DNA of 64,000 nt from Haematococcus lacustris. Lineage: Eukaryota; Chlorophyta; Chlorophyceae; Chlamydomonadales; Haematococcaceae. Shown here piece by piece: positions 24,508-36,270 of the stretch. The translations under genes and the position numbers were made by a program. Under the pieces are notes generated by a model. That model saw only the letters and a program-made list of their open reading frames with translations, was not told where the DNA came from and ran no database searches. Each line of letters begins with the position of its first letter. Positions within the stretch are counted from its first letter, which is position 1. The stretch spans positions 11,314,409-11,378,408 of the forward strand of contig JASKMD010000017.1 of NCBI GenBank assembly GCA_030144725.1, in the 5' to 3' direction.

Positions 24508-27500
24508 TGGCAGGCAGCAGACAGGGGAGGCAGCAAGCAGTAGGGTGCACGTGAGGTTGCCCTGTTATGAGGGATGAAAGGGCAGGGTCCTGAAGCCATT
24601 GCGAAGGCTCCTGCTCTACTCTGTCAAAGACTTGGCAAAATCTCATGTCTGTCCTGTCCTGGCACTGGCACCAGGTTATTCAACAAAAAACACGTGGCTT
24701 CCTGGGTTCCATGCATCTCCATGCCTGTTGGCCACGGTGACAGCACACAGTTAGCTCTACCTCCTTACCTGCCTTGCATGCACTGAACTTCATAATGCCC
24801 CAATACCTTGAACCTCACGCCTGTCTCATCATTCTCTACATTAACCATCTGCTAGGAAGACATATGCTCTGCCCCACACTGTGTACTTTGTGAGATGTGG
24901 TGTTGTCATGTTGAATGGGAACCGGCTGCTGCCACCGCCACAGGGCAGGTGCTTGGCAGAGGCAGTAGTCATAGGCGCTGGCGGCAGCAGGGCCGGTGGG
25001 TCAGCCAGAGGGGCAACCAGGGGGTGGTCAGGGGCTGAGCTCTATGCAGTGCTCCTCTCTATGCTGTGCACCTCTTTATGCTGTGCACCTGCAGAGCACT
25101 CTGCAGTGCACTGAGGGGTTGTGCTCTATGGCTGCAGGGTGGGACGTGTGGCTGGGCAACGTGCGCGGCAACCGGTTCAGCCGCAACTACACGCATCTGA
25201 GTGCAGCTGACCAGGAGTTCTGGGTCTACTCATGGGATCATCACGCAGCCTTGGTGAGCCGTCAGGGGCAGGGGCAGAGCAGAGGGGGCGGGAGGCAAGC
25301 GAGGCTGGTGGTGTGTAAGCACTAGGGTGCGAGTGCAGCCAAGTCAGGGAAAGGAGCAGGAGGGAGCAGCAGGAGAGAGGAGCAGGAGCAGCGAAGTCTC
25401 GTTTTTTACAGTCCCTAACGACCCAGTGAGGAAGAGGCACACACCACCCGGGCAGCCCCTCTCCCCTTCCCTCGTGCTGTGCTGCCTGGCCCTCAAGGCC
25501 CAGGGGCTGCTGCTGCCTCCCCCTCCAGGACCTCCCTGCCATGGTGGACCTTGCCCTGGCTGTCAGCGGCGCCCCCAGCCTGCAGTATGTCGGCTACAGC
25601 CAGGTGCGGGGTTCAACTCCTCACCAGTCACCAGCTGCAGCCTGGCAACAACAGTGGGAATGGAATGGAGGGAAGATCAGCGGTGACAATGTTGGGTAAG
25701 GAGCATCTACAGAGCATTCACTGCATGCATCAGATACTCAGGCATTCTTGTGTCAGTCTAGCAGTGGTTCAAGCATCACTGTTTGGCATGTGATGTGTGA
25801 TGCAGGGCACGACCATGCTGCTGGCTGCCCTCTCCGCCCAACCCAGCCTAGGGCACCGTCTGAGTGTGGCTGTGCTGCTAGCCCCTGTGGCCTTGGTGGG
25901 TCACATCACCAGCGCGCCCTTTGCCACCATGGCCAACCTGGGCACCGCAGAGGTGAGAGGGACAGGCTTGGAGGGGCCGGGCAGGCTGTATTGGAGAGGG
26001 CAGGCAGGCCATGATGGAGAGGGCAGGCAGGCCATGATGGAGAGGGCAGGCAGGCCATGATGGAGAGGGCAGGCAGGCAGGCAGGCTGTCCGGTGGCAAG
26101 CAACGGTTTTGCAGGCGTGACTCAAAAATGCAAAAGGAGCCCCTGTAGCACTGCAGCCCTTCCTCCAGATCATACTTCATGCATCCACCCTGCCGTGGTG
26201 ACCTCACCTCTCCGCCTCCTGACATTCCCCTCTCCCCTGCCCTGCCCTGCCCTGCCCTGCAGCTACTCACCCGGTACGGCTTGACCGAGTTTGGCGCACA
26301 CAATGCTCAGTATGCTCAATACACCGCCCGCTTCTGCTCCTCCTTCCCGTGGCTGTGCATCAAGTAAGTCTGACTCAAATGCAATGACTCTGCTTAAACC
26401 GCCCCTCTCTCTCTCTCCTTTGCCACCTGGCACCTCCTGACCTCCCGCTGCCTGCCTGCCCCTCCTCCCAGGTGGCTGCAGCTGTTGTGTGGCGCTAACC
26501 CTGACGGCAACATCCAAAGGGAGCTGCTGCCCACCATCATGCACTACCTCCCTGCTGGCACCAGCATCCAGAACATGGCACACTGGGGTCAGGTGGGGTG
26601 GGCAGGCTGGCTGAGGATAACACTTGAGAGCTGGGAGGGAGGTGACGGGTAGCTGGGAGGAAGTTAAGGGGTAGATGTGAGGAAGTCTGCGGGATCACAC
26701 ATGGTTTGTGCCAAAGTGGTATGCAGCAGCTGGCATCATTGCTCAGCTCTGGCCGGAGCTTACCCCCTCCCGCACAGTGTGTGCCCCACAGCCTACCATG
26801 CCCCACACCCCTCTACACCCCACTCCATGCCACCCTGCCCCACCTAGCCATGCTGCGCCATGCCACGCCACACTGCCTCCTCCTCCTCGCTGCAGTCCGT
26901 GAGGCGAGGTGGTTCAGGGCCCCAGGCGATGCAGATGTTTGACTACGGCACCCTGTGCCCAAACAGCAGCCAGGCGCGGGCAGCAGCCAGATCAGCCGCA
27001 CTGGCAGGGGGGCGGCGGTACCGCGCTGGCGGCCCCAGCCTGCATGGAGTGCAAGTGCTGGGCAGCGGTTTGGAGCGTCTGGCTGGATGGACATGGCGAG
27101 CTTGGCTCAGCCCCCAGCCTAACTCCCCGCTCAATGACAGCAGTGGTGGTGATGGCCGCAGCAGGAAGGATGGGGGTGTTGGTGGTGCACAAGGGGGCAG
27201 CAGCAGCAGTGGCAGCAACAGCGGCGGCACCAGGGGCGACAGCTGGATGGCGGGGGGAGAGGGGGGAGGAGGGGGGCGCCATCCAGGCTGGCTCCGCTGG
27301 ATGCGAAGGCGCTCCCGCCCTGCAGCTCAGCAGCAGCAGCAGGCTGGCCTGTGGGGGCAGCCCCCTGGCTTGAGCTGCAACCAGTGGGAGTATGGGCAAG
27401 AGGAGCCTCCTCGCTATGACCTCACTCGTATCACTACCCCCGTGGCGCTGTTCACAGGTCAGTGGTCAGCTCCCACCCGCCCACCTGCTGTCTGCTCCAC

Positions 27501-28593
27501 TAGCTCCCTGCTTCGTTAGCAGTGGTAGCGTTGTTGGTGTGCCAGGAAGCCGTCCAGCTATGTCTGCTTGCACCGCTGCATACCTATCACGGAATGATGA
27601 AGGGTCAGTCTTGGCGATGACCGTGCCTAGCAATGCTGCCAGCCCTTGCTTGCTGCCATGTCTGTGCTTGGCGTGATGGAGGGCTGACTCCACATGCACA
27701 TGGGACGTTGGCGCTGCCCCGAAAAAGTGCACCAAGCTGTTGCTTACATCACAGCATGTGTTTCATGCCAACATCTATCGCCCGACCCTCGCAAGGGGAT
27801 GGGGGTAGCAAATTAGGTATTGGTACTGGATGTTTGTCTCGGACACACAGTACAGATTACAGATAACGCAGCCCCTACCCATTAGTAGGGGAATACTGTG
27901 CTGCATACCCATCATCCCCTTTTTGATTTTTGATTTTGATTTTTGATTTTGATTTTTGATTTGATTAAAAACTTGGACAGTACGAATGCAGACGGCTTCT
28001 AGTGAGCACCTGCTACCTATCTGCTTGGGCCCTGTGCCTGGCACCCTCCTGGCCCGGCACAAGCCTGTACACACTGACCAGGCCAGCCTGCGCTTGCCAG
28101 CCACCCATCACACCCTCCCACTTGCCCCTCTTGCCTCCCTCACAGCCAGCACCCTGTACCTGCGGCAGGTGGCCAGCCCGCATCATGACACCACATCATG
28201 GCTCACTGAATGTAGAGCAGCTGTGGCCGCAAGCACTCGTAGGCATTGAGTTTACTAGCATGGCCAGCTGCTCCACAGAGCATCCTCGGACCATCCTACT
28301 CTATCATCAGTGCCAGCGTTGTTGTACCATGACGACTATCGTTCAGCATCCGCACTCAGCTCAGCACCACCAGTGTTCGCCCTGTCTGACACCTGACGCA
28401 CGCAGGCGGTCGCGACTCCCTGTCCGATTTTGACGACGTCAGCCTGTTGGTCGAAGCTCTGCCCGAACAAATGCTCATAGCGCATGTCCACCTCCCGCAC
28501 TACGCACACCTGGACTTCGGTCTTGGAAGCGACACACAACAGCACCTCATCCCGCAGGTGCTGCAGGTCATGCGAGATTCACTTCGCGCTTAG
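23879..28593 (+). CDS. Acid lipase / steryl ester hydrolase (AB-hydrolase lipase)
   Basis: Nine exons close in phase (567 aa): 23879-24017, 24152-24406, 25138-25253, 25529-25603, 25806-25952, 26263-26363, 26472-26592, 26896-27457, 28406-28593. Residues 1-24 are a signal peptide or anchor (MHVLLRCAVLVAFLLALALI). Then come EHFATTLDGYILRIFR, LLQHALLDSSAGWLLQGPGN (oxyanion region), WDVWLGNVRGN and the nucleophile motif GYSQG, split by the intron after 25603. The last exon holds the acid GGRDSLSDFDDV and the catalytic His in YAHLDF. This is the lysosomal/gastric lipase family, which hydrolyses triacylglycerols and steryl esters in the vacuole, secretory system or outside the cell. An insert of about 90 residues rich in Gly, Ser and Arg sits in exon 8 (about 27110-27360). 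All catalytic residues are present. The last intron (948 bp) holds transposon debris. Confidence 0.92.
24476..24506. repeat. CAG trinucleotide repeat in lipase intron 2
   Basis: Ten CAG/GCA units in the 731-bp intron between 24406 and 25138. Nearby, about 24885-24950 resembles about 50378-50443 next to a Fanzor-like element (shared aaccggctgctgc and agggcag), hinting at a transposon scrap in the same intron. Confidence 0.8.
25975..26095. repeat. 23-bp minisatellite in lipase intron 5
   Basis: About four copies of ggcaggcaggccatgatgga plus gag, with a partial copy at each end. It is followed near the acceptor by CCCTG repeats at 26240-26260. Confidence 0.85.
27711..27905 (+). mobile_element. 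Solo 3' flank of the Fanzor-like subfamily B element, in a lipase intron
   Basis: Matches the non-coding DNA just after the coding fragments at 49660-50083 and 53821-54244: shared gttgcttacatca, catgtgtttcatgccaacat, cgcccgac, ctcgcaaggg and cagattacagataacgca. Only the 3' flank is present; no coding part precedes it. It lies inside the last lipase intron. Confidence 0.75.
27916..27966. repeat. TTTTTGA/TTTTGA repeat
   Basis: Alternating tttttgat and ttttgat units, a markedly AT-rich tract in a GC-rich region, next to the solo transposon end in the lipase intron. Confidence 0.85.
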
Positions 28594-29584
28594 CTCTCAT
28601 CACGTGAGCCAGGTCCTCCGCCATGAGTGGGACAGGCCGGTCGGCCTACAGCTGGGGCGCACAGTCAGCGCAAGGCGCCAGCCAGGCAGCCGGGCATGGT
28701 GGTGCTGGTGGGTAAGCACCACACCAGCTGGTCAGCAATACGGAGCCCTCAGCTGACGCCACGCATCCCACCACGGCGCGCAAGGAGCCAAGGAGCGACT
28801 GCTGCAGAGTCAGAGTCAGAGCCCGAGCGTAGCCAGTCCAGCTAGCCACTCCCCCAAAAGTCATGGCCCCCAGGGCTGGCCAACAAAGGGCAATGCTGGG
28901 CTCCCCGCCCCATCAGCACCACAGCCAGGCAGGCGGCGTCAAGTGTTTGGGAGGGAGTGTTATCACACGGTTGATCAGCTAAGGGTAGATGTGACGGGAC
29001 ACGGTGGCGTTGATCCTGAGATATCTAATATTTGCCAGTTTATTCCTCAAGTCCTCGAGAAGGCCGAGAACTGATTCCCTGCACTAGAGATAAGTGTCAT
29101 CCAAGCTCCTTTCATATTGGCAGTTCCAGCAGCTTGGGACACTCACGAAGCAGTACCAGGCAGCAAAGTTGTAAGGGTGCAACCTCACACTCTGTAAAAG
29201 GATGCAAGCTCGCCCATGTGTAACGCCCATGTCCGCGTGTGTGCAGCCAATGCGGTGTAGAACCTCGCCATGCTCCCTCCATCCTATCCTCAAACATTGC
29301 CCTCGTTGTTGCTCGTGTACTCTGCCCTGTTCCCTAGCTCTGGAGCTCAGAAGAGTGACAGGCATAGAGCTTCCGCTTGCATACTCCTCAACACAAACCG
29401 ACATTGCACAACCACATCAACTGCACTTGGTATCGACACATGACATTGGCGATACATTGCACACACACGAGTGCAGATGGCCATCACCTCCCTCATCATC
29501 CCAGCAGGCAACTAGCAGCAACCCAAAGGCGGGGACAGGTCCCCTCATTAGGGGTGGTGTTTTACTTTTACTAAGGTATGCTCC
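28594..29584. other. Intergenic, no feature recognised
   Basis: 3' flank of the lipase gene. No coding exon recognised on either strand. A purine-rich run near 28810-28830 (agagtcagagtcagag) is the only repeat noticed. Confidence 0.4.
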
Positions 29585-29955
29585 CGTGTGCATGGGATGG
29601 GCGCCATACACCTACACTACTGCCTGACCCCTGTGACAGAGGCTATAGCCTAGAGTTGGCCTGACAAACATGCGCCGATGCAAGCTGATGACAGCTCAGA
29701 GACAGGGCACACTACTGTAATGCAGGCCGCTGCTGCTAGGCGTTGGGTGGCCGGTCTAGCAGCAGCTTGTAGCCCAGCTAAGGGTACTCCTTGCCTTTGG
29801 CTGGCTGAGCTGGCAGGTCTGGCCACATGGTTCCTGGAGTGCCACAATGAAACCCAGGTGCTGGCCCTGCCCTGGTCTGGCCTCCAGCCCCTCCCGAGCC
29901 TGCCCCCTCCCGAGCCCCTCCTCCATCCATTCTCCTTTTCGAACCCTTTGCCAGA
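29585..29955 (-). mobile_element. Degenerate Fanzor-like 3' remnant with a captured host-gene piece
   Basis: 29600-29700 matches the conserved 3' non-coding block of the family (actgcctgaccc, agagttggcctgacaaacat, gatgacagctca). 29715-29830 matches the last coding part of other copies on the minus strand (ggtactccttgcctttggct, then tctggccac). Where sister copies continue with coding DNA, this one continues at 29856-29955 with about 95 bp matching 31345-31440 of the gene at 30804-36270. Confidence 0.7.
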
Positions 29956-29992
29956 AGAATTCATATGGCCCACATAGTCGCCTTGAGCAGTC

Positions 29993-30036
29993 AATGAAAT
30001 GTGTGCAATGAAATGTGTGCAATGAAATGTGTGCTT
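29993..30036. repeat. Three 14-bp tandem units
   Basis: Three copies of caatgaaatgtgtg in a row. Confidence 0.9.
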
Positions 30037-30803
30037 GCTCATGTGAACATTGGGTGAACCTTGTGCCCACATCATAGCATCATTGCATGGCTGAAGTGTC
30101 TCAATGCCATGTGAGAGGTTCCAAGCCCCCTAGTCATAACTTAGAAGCAAGTCCCTTCTCGCCATGCCCTTGGACCTTTCTGCACACCACGCAACCAAAG
30201 CATTGCATGCTACCAAGAGCAGTGTGCCGTGCGTGATGTGCATGCACATGAGCAAGCGTTGCACGAGCATCGGGGTGCTTGCATCCCTGCCACGCCTGTC
30301 TTCCAACTTCCCCCACTGCCCTCCTCGCCTTTCGCCTGTCCTCTTGTTGACGAAGAGGGGGTAACGCATCCATGGCTATGTGGGCACAGCAGAGCCAACG
30401 CTCAGGGCAGCACGCCATTCTTTGGTCACAACCCCATCTCTATCAATATCAGCTTCATCCCCATCAACAACTAATCCCCTGCCCACTGGCTCTTCCCTAC
30501 CAGCCCTGCAACCGCCCCACCCTCCCCACCTGCTGCTCAGCACTTGCTACCTGTGCCCCTGAGCGGAGGGTTGAGGTCAGAGCCCAGCCCACAGTCACCT
30601 GTTGACAGGTCCTCAGACTGAGCAAGCCTGGCCGATGCCACTGCCTTTGTCAGCCCCTGACGCACGGCCACAGTGCACCTCAAAGCATCTCCCAAGGCTT
30701 AGTGCAGCGCTGGCTAGGCGAGGCTGACCTAATGATGGGGTGAAGGACATGGAGCAGCTGCTGCTGCGGCGGCTGGCTGGGGTGTCAGGGTCAAGCCGCG
30801 TTG
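30037..30803. other. Intergenic, no feature recognised
   Basis: 3' flank of the minus-strand gene ending at 30804. Short frames only. Confidence 0.4.
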
Positions 30804-33800
30804 CTACAACCCAAACTCCCTGCTGGTCTCTGGCGCACAGAAGGTGGCGCTGGCCTGCAGCCCACCCGGCCTGCGCCGCTGGGTGCCTAGGCGGTGCTGC
30901 AGCTGCAGTGCCGCTGCCAGGCTGCGCCCCACACTCCCTGGCACATCCTCGCCCCCACTGCTGCTCATGATGCCCCCGCGCCGACCCCTCACCTGTCTGA
31001 TTACAGGTATGTCGGTGGGTAGAGCGTCACCCACAGGCCCCATGCCGCCACTGTTGGAGCCCGGGTGCAGTGTGAGCCTGCCAGACGCCCTCCCATCAAC
31101 TGCCATAAGGGCATGGCTGGAGCGCAGGCCCCCGGCTGCGTCACACACACTGCCGACCCTGCCGCCAAACGAAGGGCTGGCTGCAAACTTGTGCCCGACC
31201 CCGCCCATGGACCTCATGGCGGCCAGCAGGGCCGTGGCCCGAGCTACCGTGGGGGAGCTGCTGCTGCAGCTGCCAGCGCTGGCATTGGCCCCGCAGACCC
31301 CTGCAGAGTGAAGCGCCACACCGGCCGCCTGCACTGCTCCTTGCCCAGGTGCTGGCCCTGCCCTGGTCTGGCCTCCGGCCCCTCCCTCGCTGGCCCCCCC
31401 TCGAGCCCCTGCTCCATCCGCTCTCTTCCCCGCACCCTTAGTCAGGGCAGTGATGGCACCCAGCTGCCCAGTGCCTGTCCAGCTGCCTGTCAGCTGCCCA
31501 GGCCTGGCAATGTGACCCCGCTTAGGGCAGCTGCTCGGCAGCTGCTGACAACTGCCTGGGACATACCCAGCGGAGGTAGGGCTAAGGAGCGGACGCATGG
31601 TGATAGGGCCGCTGCGATGGAGAGTGAAGCTGCCAACAGGCAGCTGAAGTGACGAGGTGTGAGAGGCGTCCAGAGGCAGCCATGCAGAAGTTGGCTGTGA
31701 GTCTTTGGAGGCATGACTAGGTGCACCGAGTACAGGCAGGGGCTGGCTGCAGCTGCCACTGTACAGTTCTGACACCAGCTGCAGCAGATCAGGTCGCACC
31801 TCAGGGACCCCCTGACCCCCCTGACCCACCTGGCCCACCTGGTCTCCCTGCCCCTCTTGCCCCTCCTCACCCATCTTCCTCTGCCCTGCCTCCTCTCCCC
31901 CTGACGCCCCCGGCATGTCTGCGGAGCCCATGATATAGCTGGGGTGCCAAACTTCAATAGCCTGCTCTGCACCCTCGCCCCACTCACTGCCCTGCCCCTG
32001 GCCCCACCCCTCACCCTGCCCCGCATGGCACGGCTCCAGTGAGGAGCCTGATGAGCACCTTGGCAGCGGCGCTGGGGCCAGGTGCGGCTGTAGCACCCGG
32101 GGAGGAGACAGGGGGGCAGCGCTCAAAGCGCCAGGGCCCGCCAAGGCTGCGTGCAACAGGCCTGGCCCTGCCCCTGCGCCCGCTCCCGCCCTAGTCCCTG
32201 TCTCTGCCTCCGCCCTAACCCCAGTCACTGCGTCACACTTTGAGGCAGCAACAGAGCCGGATAGCGAGCCGGTGGCTCGAGCCACTCCGGCACCCGCCAC
32301 TGCCGCTGCTGTCCCCCCAGGGTTGGACCAGGTTGCCAGCTTGATCAAGCTTAGGAAGTCCTGCCTGCTATCTGACTCTGTCACACGCTCTGGCCCAGAT
32401 GCAGATGCCTCCACAGATCCTGACGCCTGGGCCCCTGCCCCTGAGGCCCCTGCCCCTGAGGCCCCTGCCCCTGAGGCCCCTGCCCCTGAGGCCCCTGCCC
32501 CTGAGGCCCTGGCTTGCTGCACGTCCAAGTGGTGGGAGAAGCTGTTGGTCGCACCACACGGCCAGCCTGCCTCCCCCTGGCTCATCCTCTCCAGTGCCGG
32601 TGTCGGAGGCTGGGGCGGGGCTGCTAGGGCGCATGGCAGGGGGACCACGGCATTGCTATTACGCAGCAGCGACAGGCGAGAGAAGCCGGAGCGGGAGAAG
32701 GCCGAGTGGTTGGAGCTGCTGGTGGTGCGCCAGGCGGGGGCCCCAAGCCTTGAGCAGGAGCTGCCTTGTTGGACTTGGCCAGCTGGCTGCCCTGACGCCA
32801 GTTGCTGCTGGCTGGACAGGAGTAGGGGCTTGGGCGGGATGAAGGAGGAGATCCCCACATCGCTGCTGAGATCGAGCGACCGGGACAACCGCGGCTTTAG
32901 CAGAGGGACGGTGGGGGGCTGTGAGAGGGCGATGGCAATGCCAGAGCTGCTGGAGGTCCCGTGGGCAGGCTGGGCTGTGTCACTGCCGGCCAGGGACCGC
33001 ACTGCTCTCATGCAACGAAAGCTCCCTGCGTTAGGGGCGGAGCTTGACTCGTCCTCCCAGCCTCCCAGCCCCGCTCCCTTCCCCTCCCTCTGCCCAGCAG
33101 CTTGCTCGATGGCCAGACCATACCTGTCACCATCTCCCTGGCCCGTCCCCAGGCCTTGGTCACTCAGGGGAGTGTGCAGGCTGTGGGGGCCGCTGCTGGC
33201 AGGATGACGGGCTCTAGAGGCAGGCCCAGGCTGCTGCCCACACTCCCCTGCCCCGGGCATCGCCGCCCCTACCCCCTCTGCCCCAGACACTAGCTGCTGC
33301 TGTTCCTCCTCGCCCCAACCCATGCCTAGCTCCTGCATTGCTGTCCCTGCTGGGATGCAGTGCTCCACGCCCTCAGCTCCTTCCTCCGGCGCTGACAGGC
33401 CAGGCTCCAGCACCTGCACTGCTGTGCAGCTACTGGCTGTCAGGAGTGTGCTGGGGCTAGCCAGCTGGCTGCTGGATCCGCAGCTGCCCCCTTGGCCCAT
33501 AGGCAGCATGCCGCCAACCGACTGGCCTGCTGACCCCATGCGCAGGCGCTGCAGCACGCTGGGTGGAGAGGAGGGGGAGCGTGGCAGCACACTGTGCGCG
33601 GCGAGGCTGGACAGGGCCCTGCGCAGGGACTGGAGGTGCTGGAGAGGAGGGGTGCGCTTGCAGGCTAGGGGGCCTGAAGCGGGAGAAGGCCTGCCAGGAG
33701 AGTGGCAGTGGCTGAGGGGCGCAGAGCCAGCCACGGAGGAGGTTGTGGGAAGGTGGACAACGGGGTCAAGGGTGGCAGTAGGGTGGGCTGGGGTGAGGGC

Positions 33801-36270
33801 GGCAGGGGGTGTAGGGGGGGTAGCACCAGGTGCAGCCACTGTGTGTGCCACTGGGCTGACACTGGGTTGGCGGAGCTGGGAGGTGGTGGAGTGCTCATCA
33901 CTGGCCCTTGGGCTTACACTGGGCCCCCCCCCTGCCTCTGCTCCTTGCTGCTCTGAGAGGGCCAGGCTGTGGTTCGCAGTGGGCGATGTGACCGGTGCTG
34001 ATGAAATGAAGGTCGAGGCCCTGCTTGGGCTGCGGCCTGAGCTTGTTGGTCCCTCTTGCAGGTCTGCAGCGGCATAACACCAGGGACAGAGCCATGGTGA
34101 GGAGTTCTTGATGATGGAGGCGGCGTCTGGCTCGCATGCTGCACTGCCCCTTCTGTGCTGCCTATGCTGCCTATGCTGCCTATGCCTGTGCTGCCCGGGT
34201 CTCTATTCCTGACTTAGCGAGACCGACAGCCAGGCTAGCAGGGCAGCCAGCGACCCAGCACCTGAGGCCCTGACCTGACAGCAGTTGCTGTAGAGTGTGC
34301 CAATCCTAGAGGGCGTGTGAACCTTGTGGGCATGCGGTGACGCCTCACTAGGACATGCATAGACCCAGCACCTCCCACAGCACATTGCCGTCCCCAGCAT
34401 GCCCAGGCAACACCAGGTGGCCTGGGCAGACACTACTGCTGCTGGGGCTGGGCAGTGCTGCACCAACACCTCAAGTGGCGCCCCGCAACTATTGTGGTGC
34501 CACTGGGGCCACACACGGCGGCAACACACTGCAGCTGTATGTCAGCCCACCCTGGTGTTGTTGCCAATGGGCTGTCAATGGACGCTGTGGAAGTCTGTAA
34601 GGTGGCATATGCAAGCTTTCACGCCACGCAGGTGCCCGAGTGTTGGGTTAGGTCGAGGTCAGGCTCAGCATTGCTCAGCATGGTACGCGTCGCGGAGAGC
34701 TTGTGGCAAGTGTTGCGGTATTGCTGGGGTTGTGCTGGCAGCCTGGGACGGCAAGGGCTGGGCTGGGCCCGACACAGCGGCAAGACTGGCCCCTGAAGCC
34801 TGAGCCCAGTGTGTCACTCAGCCAGTCAAGCTGTGTCCTCTGACTAGGCTCATGCTCACCACACTAGTTGAGGGCTGCAAAGGCTTGCAAGCTGGGTGGC
34901 CACTCTATGCCAACAGCTGTGTTGCAGAATGAGCTAGGAACATAGGACATGGCAAGGAAGAAGTGAGTGAGTGCATGTATCAGCCAGTCATCCATGCACA
35001 ATTGCAGGGCCATCACCTATGTTGCCTTTGCTATGCTTCCACCACGGTCAAATCTGGCACTGAGCAGCAATTGAGGTGCACCATGGGCCTGAGGCGGCTG
35101 AGCAGGCTGGGCAGGCTGAGTGGAGCTGAGTGGGTGCCATGGGCAAGGCTGACAAGGCAAAGGGCAAGGCGCCCACACAGCCAGTATCCTCAGAGCCTTG
35201 GCCCAGCCTTCCCGCGCCAGCCAAGCGCACCAGGATTCAGCAGGCTGCGAACGCTACTCAGCCTGCGAAGGCTACCCAGCCTGCAAAGGCTGACAATAGC
35301 AAGGGCAAGCCAGCTTATAACCCCCTTTCATGCCAGCCACCAGGCAGGTGGTTGGACAGCGACACCCACGCAGCGCTGAACCTTTATGGCATTGGGGAGT
35401 GCAGGCAGCGCCTCTTGGAGCTGTGCTAGTGGCCTGGCCTCAAGGCCCTCCCAGGCATACAAGCTGCTGAGCGAGCTGCTGTGTGACAAGTCCCCCAATA
35501 TCAAGCCTAGTGTCATCCCAGCCATGGTGGCTGCTGTGGCAACTCTGCTGCACTGTGAAGCAACCACAAGGTCATTAGCTGCAGGCTGCTTGATCACCAT
35601 GTGCAATGTCAGAACTAGAGAAACAATGCCAGAACCAGCAGATCTGTCCAGCCTCGCTGCCCTTAGGGCCCGGCACCTGCTTTGGGTCTACAAATCCACC
35701 CCCTAATAAGGCGTGCATTCATGCCTGGCTGTAATGAAGACACCAGCAGCCTCGGCTCAACTGCAGCAGCCTCAGACGGATCCTTAGTGACCCAGACCCC
35801 ACCCCCTCACCTTGATCCCCTTGCTTGTAGTTGATGCCGCCATACAGTGTGCGCTGCGCTGCCAGCTCTACGCTGCCTGCGCTGGTGTGCGGACGGTCTG
35901 GAGGTGTGACCAGGCGTGCAGGTGTGGCAGAGCGTGTGCCAGGGTGCATGCCAGGTGTAGCTGGGGACATGACAGCATCTGAACACTGCCTTGGGAAGCA
36001 AGGAGAGTCAGGGCTCTCTGGTGCTGAGTGCGCTGCTGCTGGCATCACTGCTGCGGTGAAAGACTTGGGAAAACTGACAAGTGCGGGGCATGAGCCACTG
36101 CCGGGTGCTGGCTCGCATGCCTTGTGGCCATGGAACAGATCCTTGCAGCCTTTAGTGCCCTCGACTGCAGACACGTTTGCACGACACCTTGTTGCAGCAT
36201 TCCATGGGTGATGCCACTAAGAGATCATGCCCCCTACCGCTTGCCTTCTAGCACACCTACCCGCTTGCAT
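30804..36270 (-). CDS. Large low-complexity protein of unknown function
   Basis: I do not recognise this gene. A chain of three exons closes in phase (about 1,232 aa): 36270-36261 (ATG CAA GCG G), 36164-35811 and 34138-30804. An alternative acceptor at 34064 gives the same phase and removes 25 residues. Exon 2 ends GGINYKQGDQ; exon 3 is one open frame of over 1,100 codons, very rich in Ser, Gly, Ala, Pro and Gln, with scattered ordered pieces such as KPRLSRSLDLSSDVGISSFI and LSLLRNSNAVVPLPCALA and a (SGAGA)n stretch. No transmembrane segment or catalytic motif is visible, which suggests a disordered regulatory or scaffold protein. A donor after VIRQ (about 31000) joined to an acceptor at about 30836 would give a different, shorter C terminus. 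The 1.67-kb intron 2 holds a Fanzor-like fragment on the opposite strand. Confidence 0.6.
32430..32512. repeat. 15-bp coding minisatellite
   Basis: Five units of gcccctgcccctgag within the large exon; on the coding (minus) strand they give repeats of Ala-Ser-Gly-Ala-Gly. Confidence 0.9.
35050..35427 (+). mobile_element. Diverged Fanzor-like C-terminal fragment inside a host intron
   Basis: The frame from 35130 (MGAMGKADKAKGK) contains SSEPWPSLPAPAKRTR, a Lys/Ala/Pro linker and GRWLDSDTHAALNLYGIGE, ending in TAG at 35429. This lines up with SEPWPSSPRPAKRSK and GRWLDRDCNAALNMQRIGES of other copies, but the middle Asp-rich motif is altered (DSDTHAALN), so a catalytic function is unlikely. Confidence 0.65.
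35455..35706 (+). other. Unidentified open frame after the transposon fragment
   Basis: Reads YKLLSELLCDKSPNIKPSVI and AMVAAVATLLHCEATTRSL, ending in TAA at about 35706. The composition is protein-like (helical, HEAT-like feel) but no family is recognised. It starts just after the Fanzor-like fragment on the same strand and may be a captured exon; it could also be chance. Confidence 0.25.

Larger units (their letters stand above)
34139..35810. other. Long intron of the 30804-36270 gene
   Basis: Intron 2 by the phase-closed chain. 34200-35050 shows nothing recognised. 35050-35427 holds a Fanzor-like fragment on the + strand. Confidence 0.5.

Noticed and set aside
32272..33207. Plus-strand 311-codon frame
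   Set aside because: Shadow of the large minus-strand exon of the 30804-36270 gene; long antisense frames are expected at this GC content.
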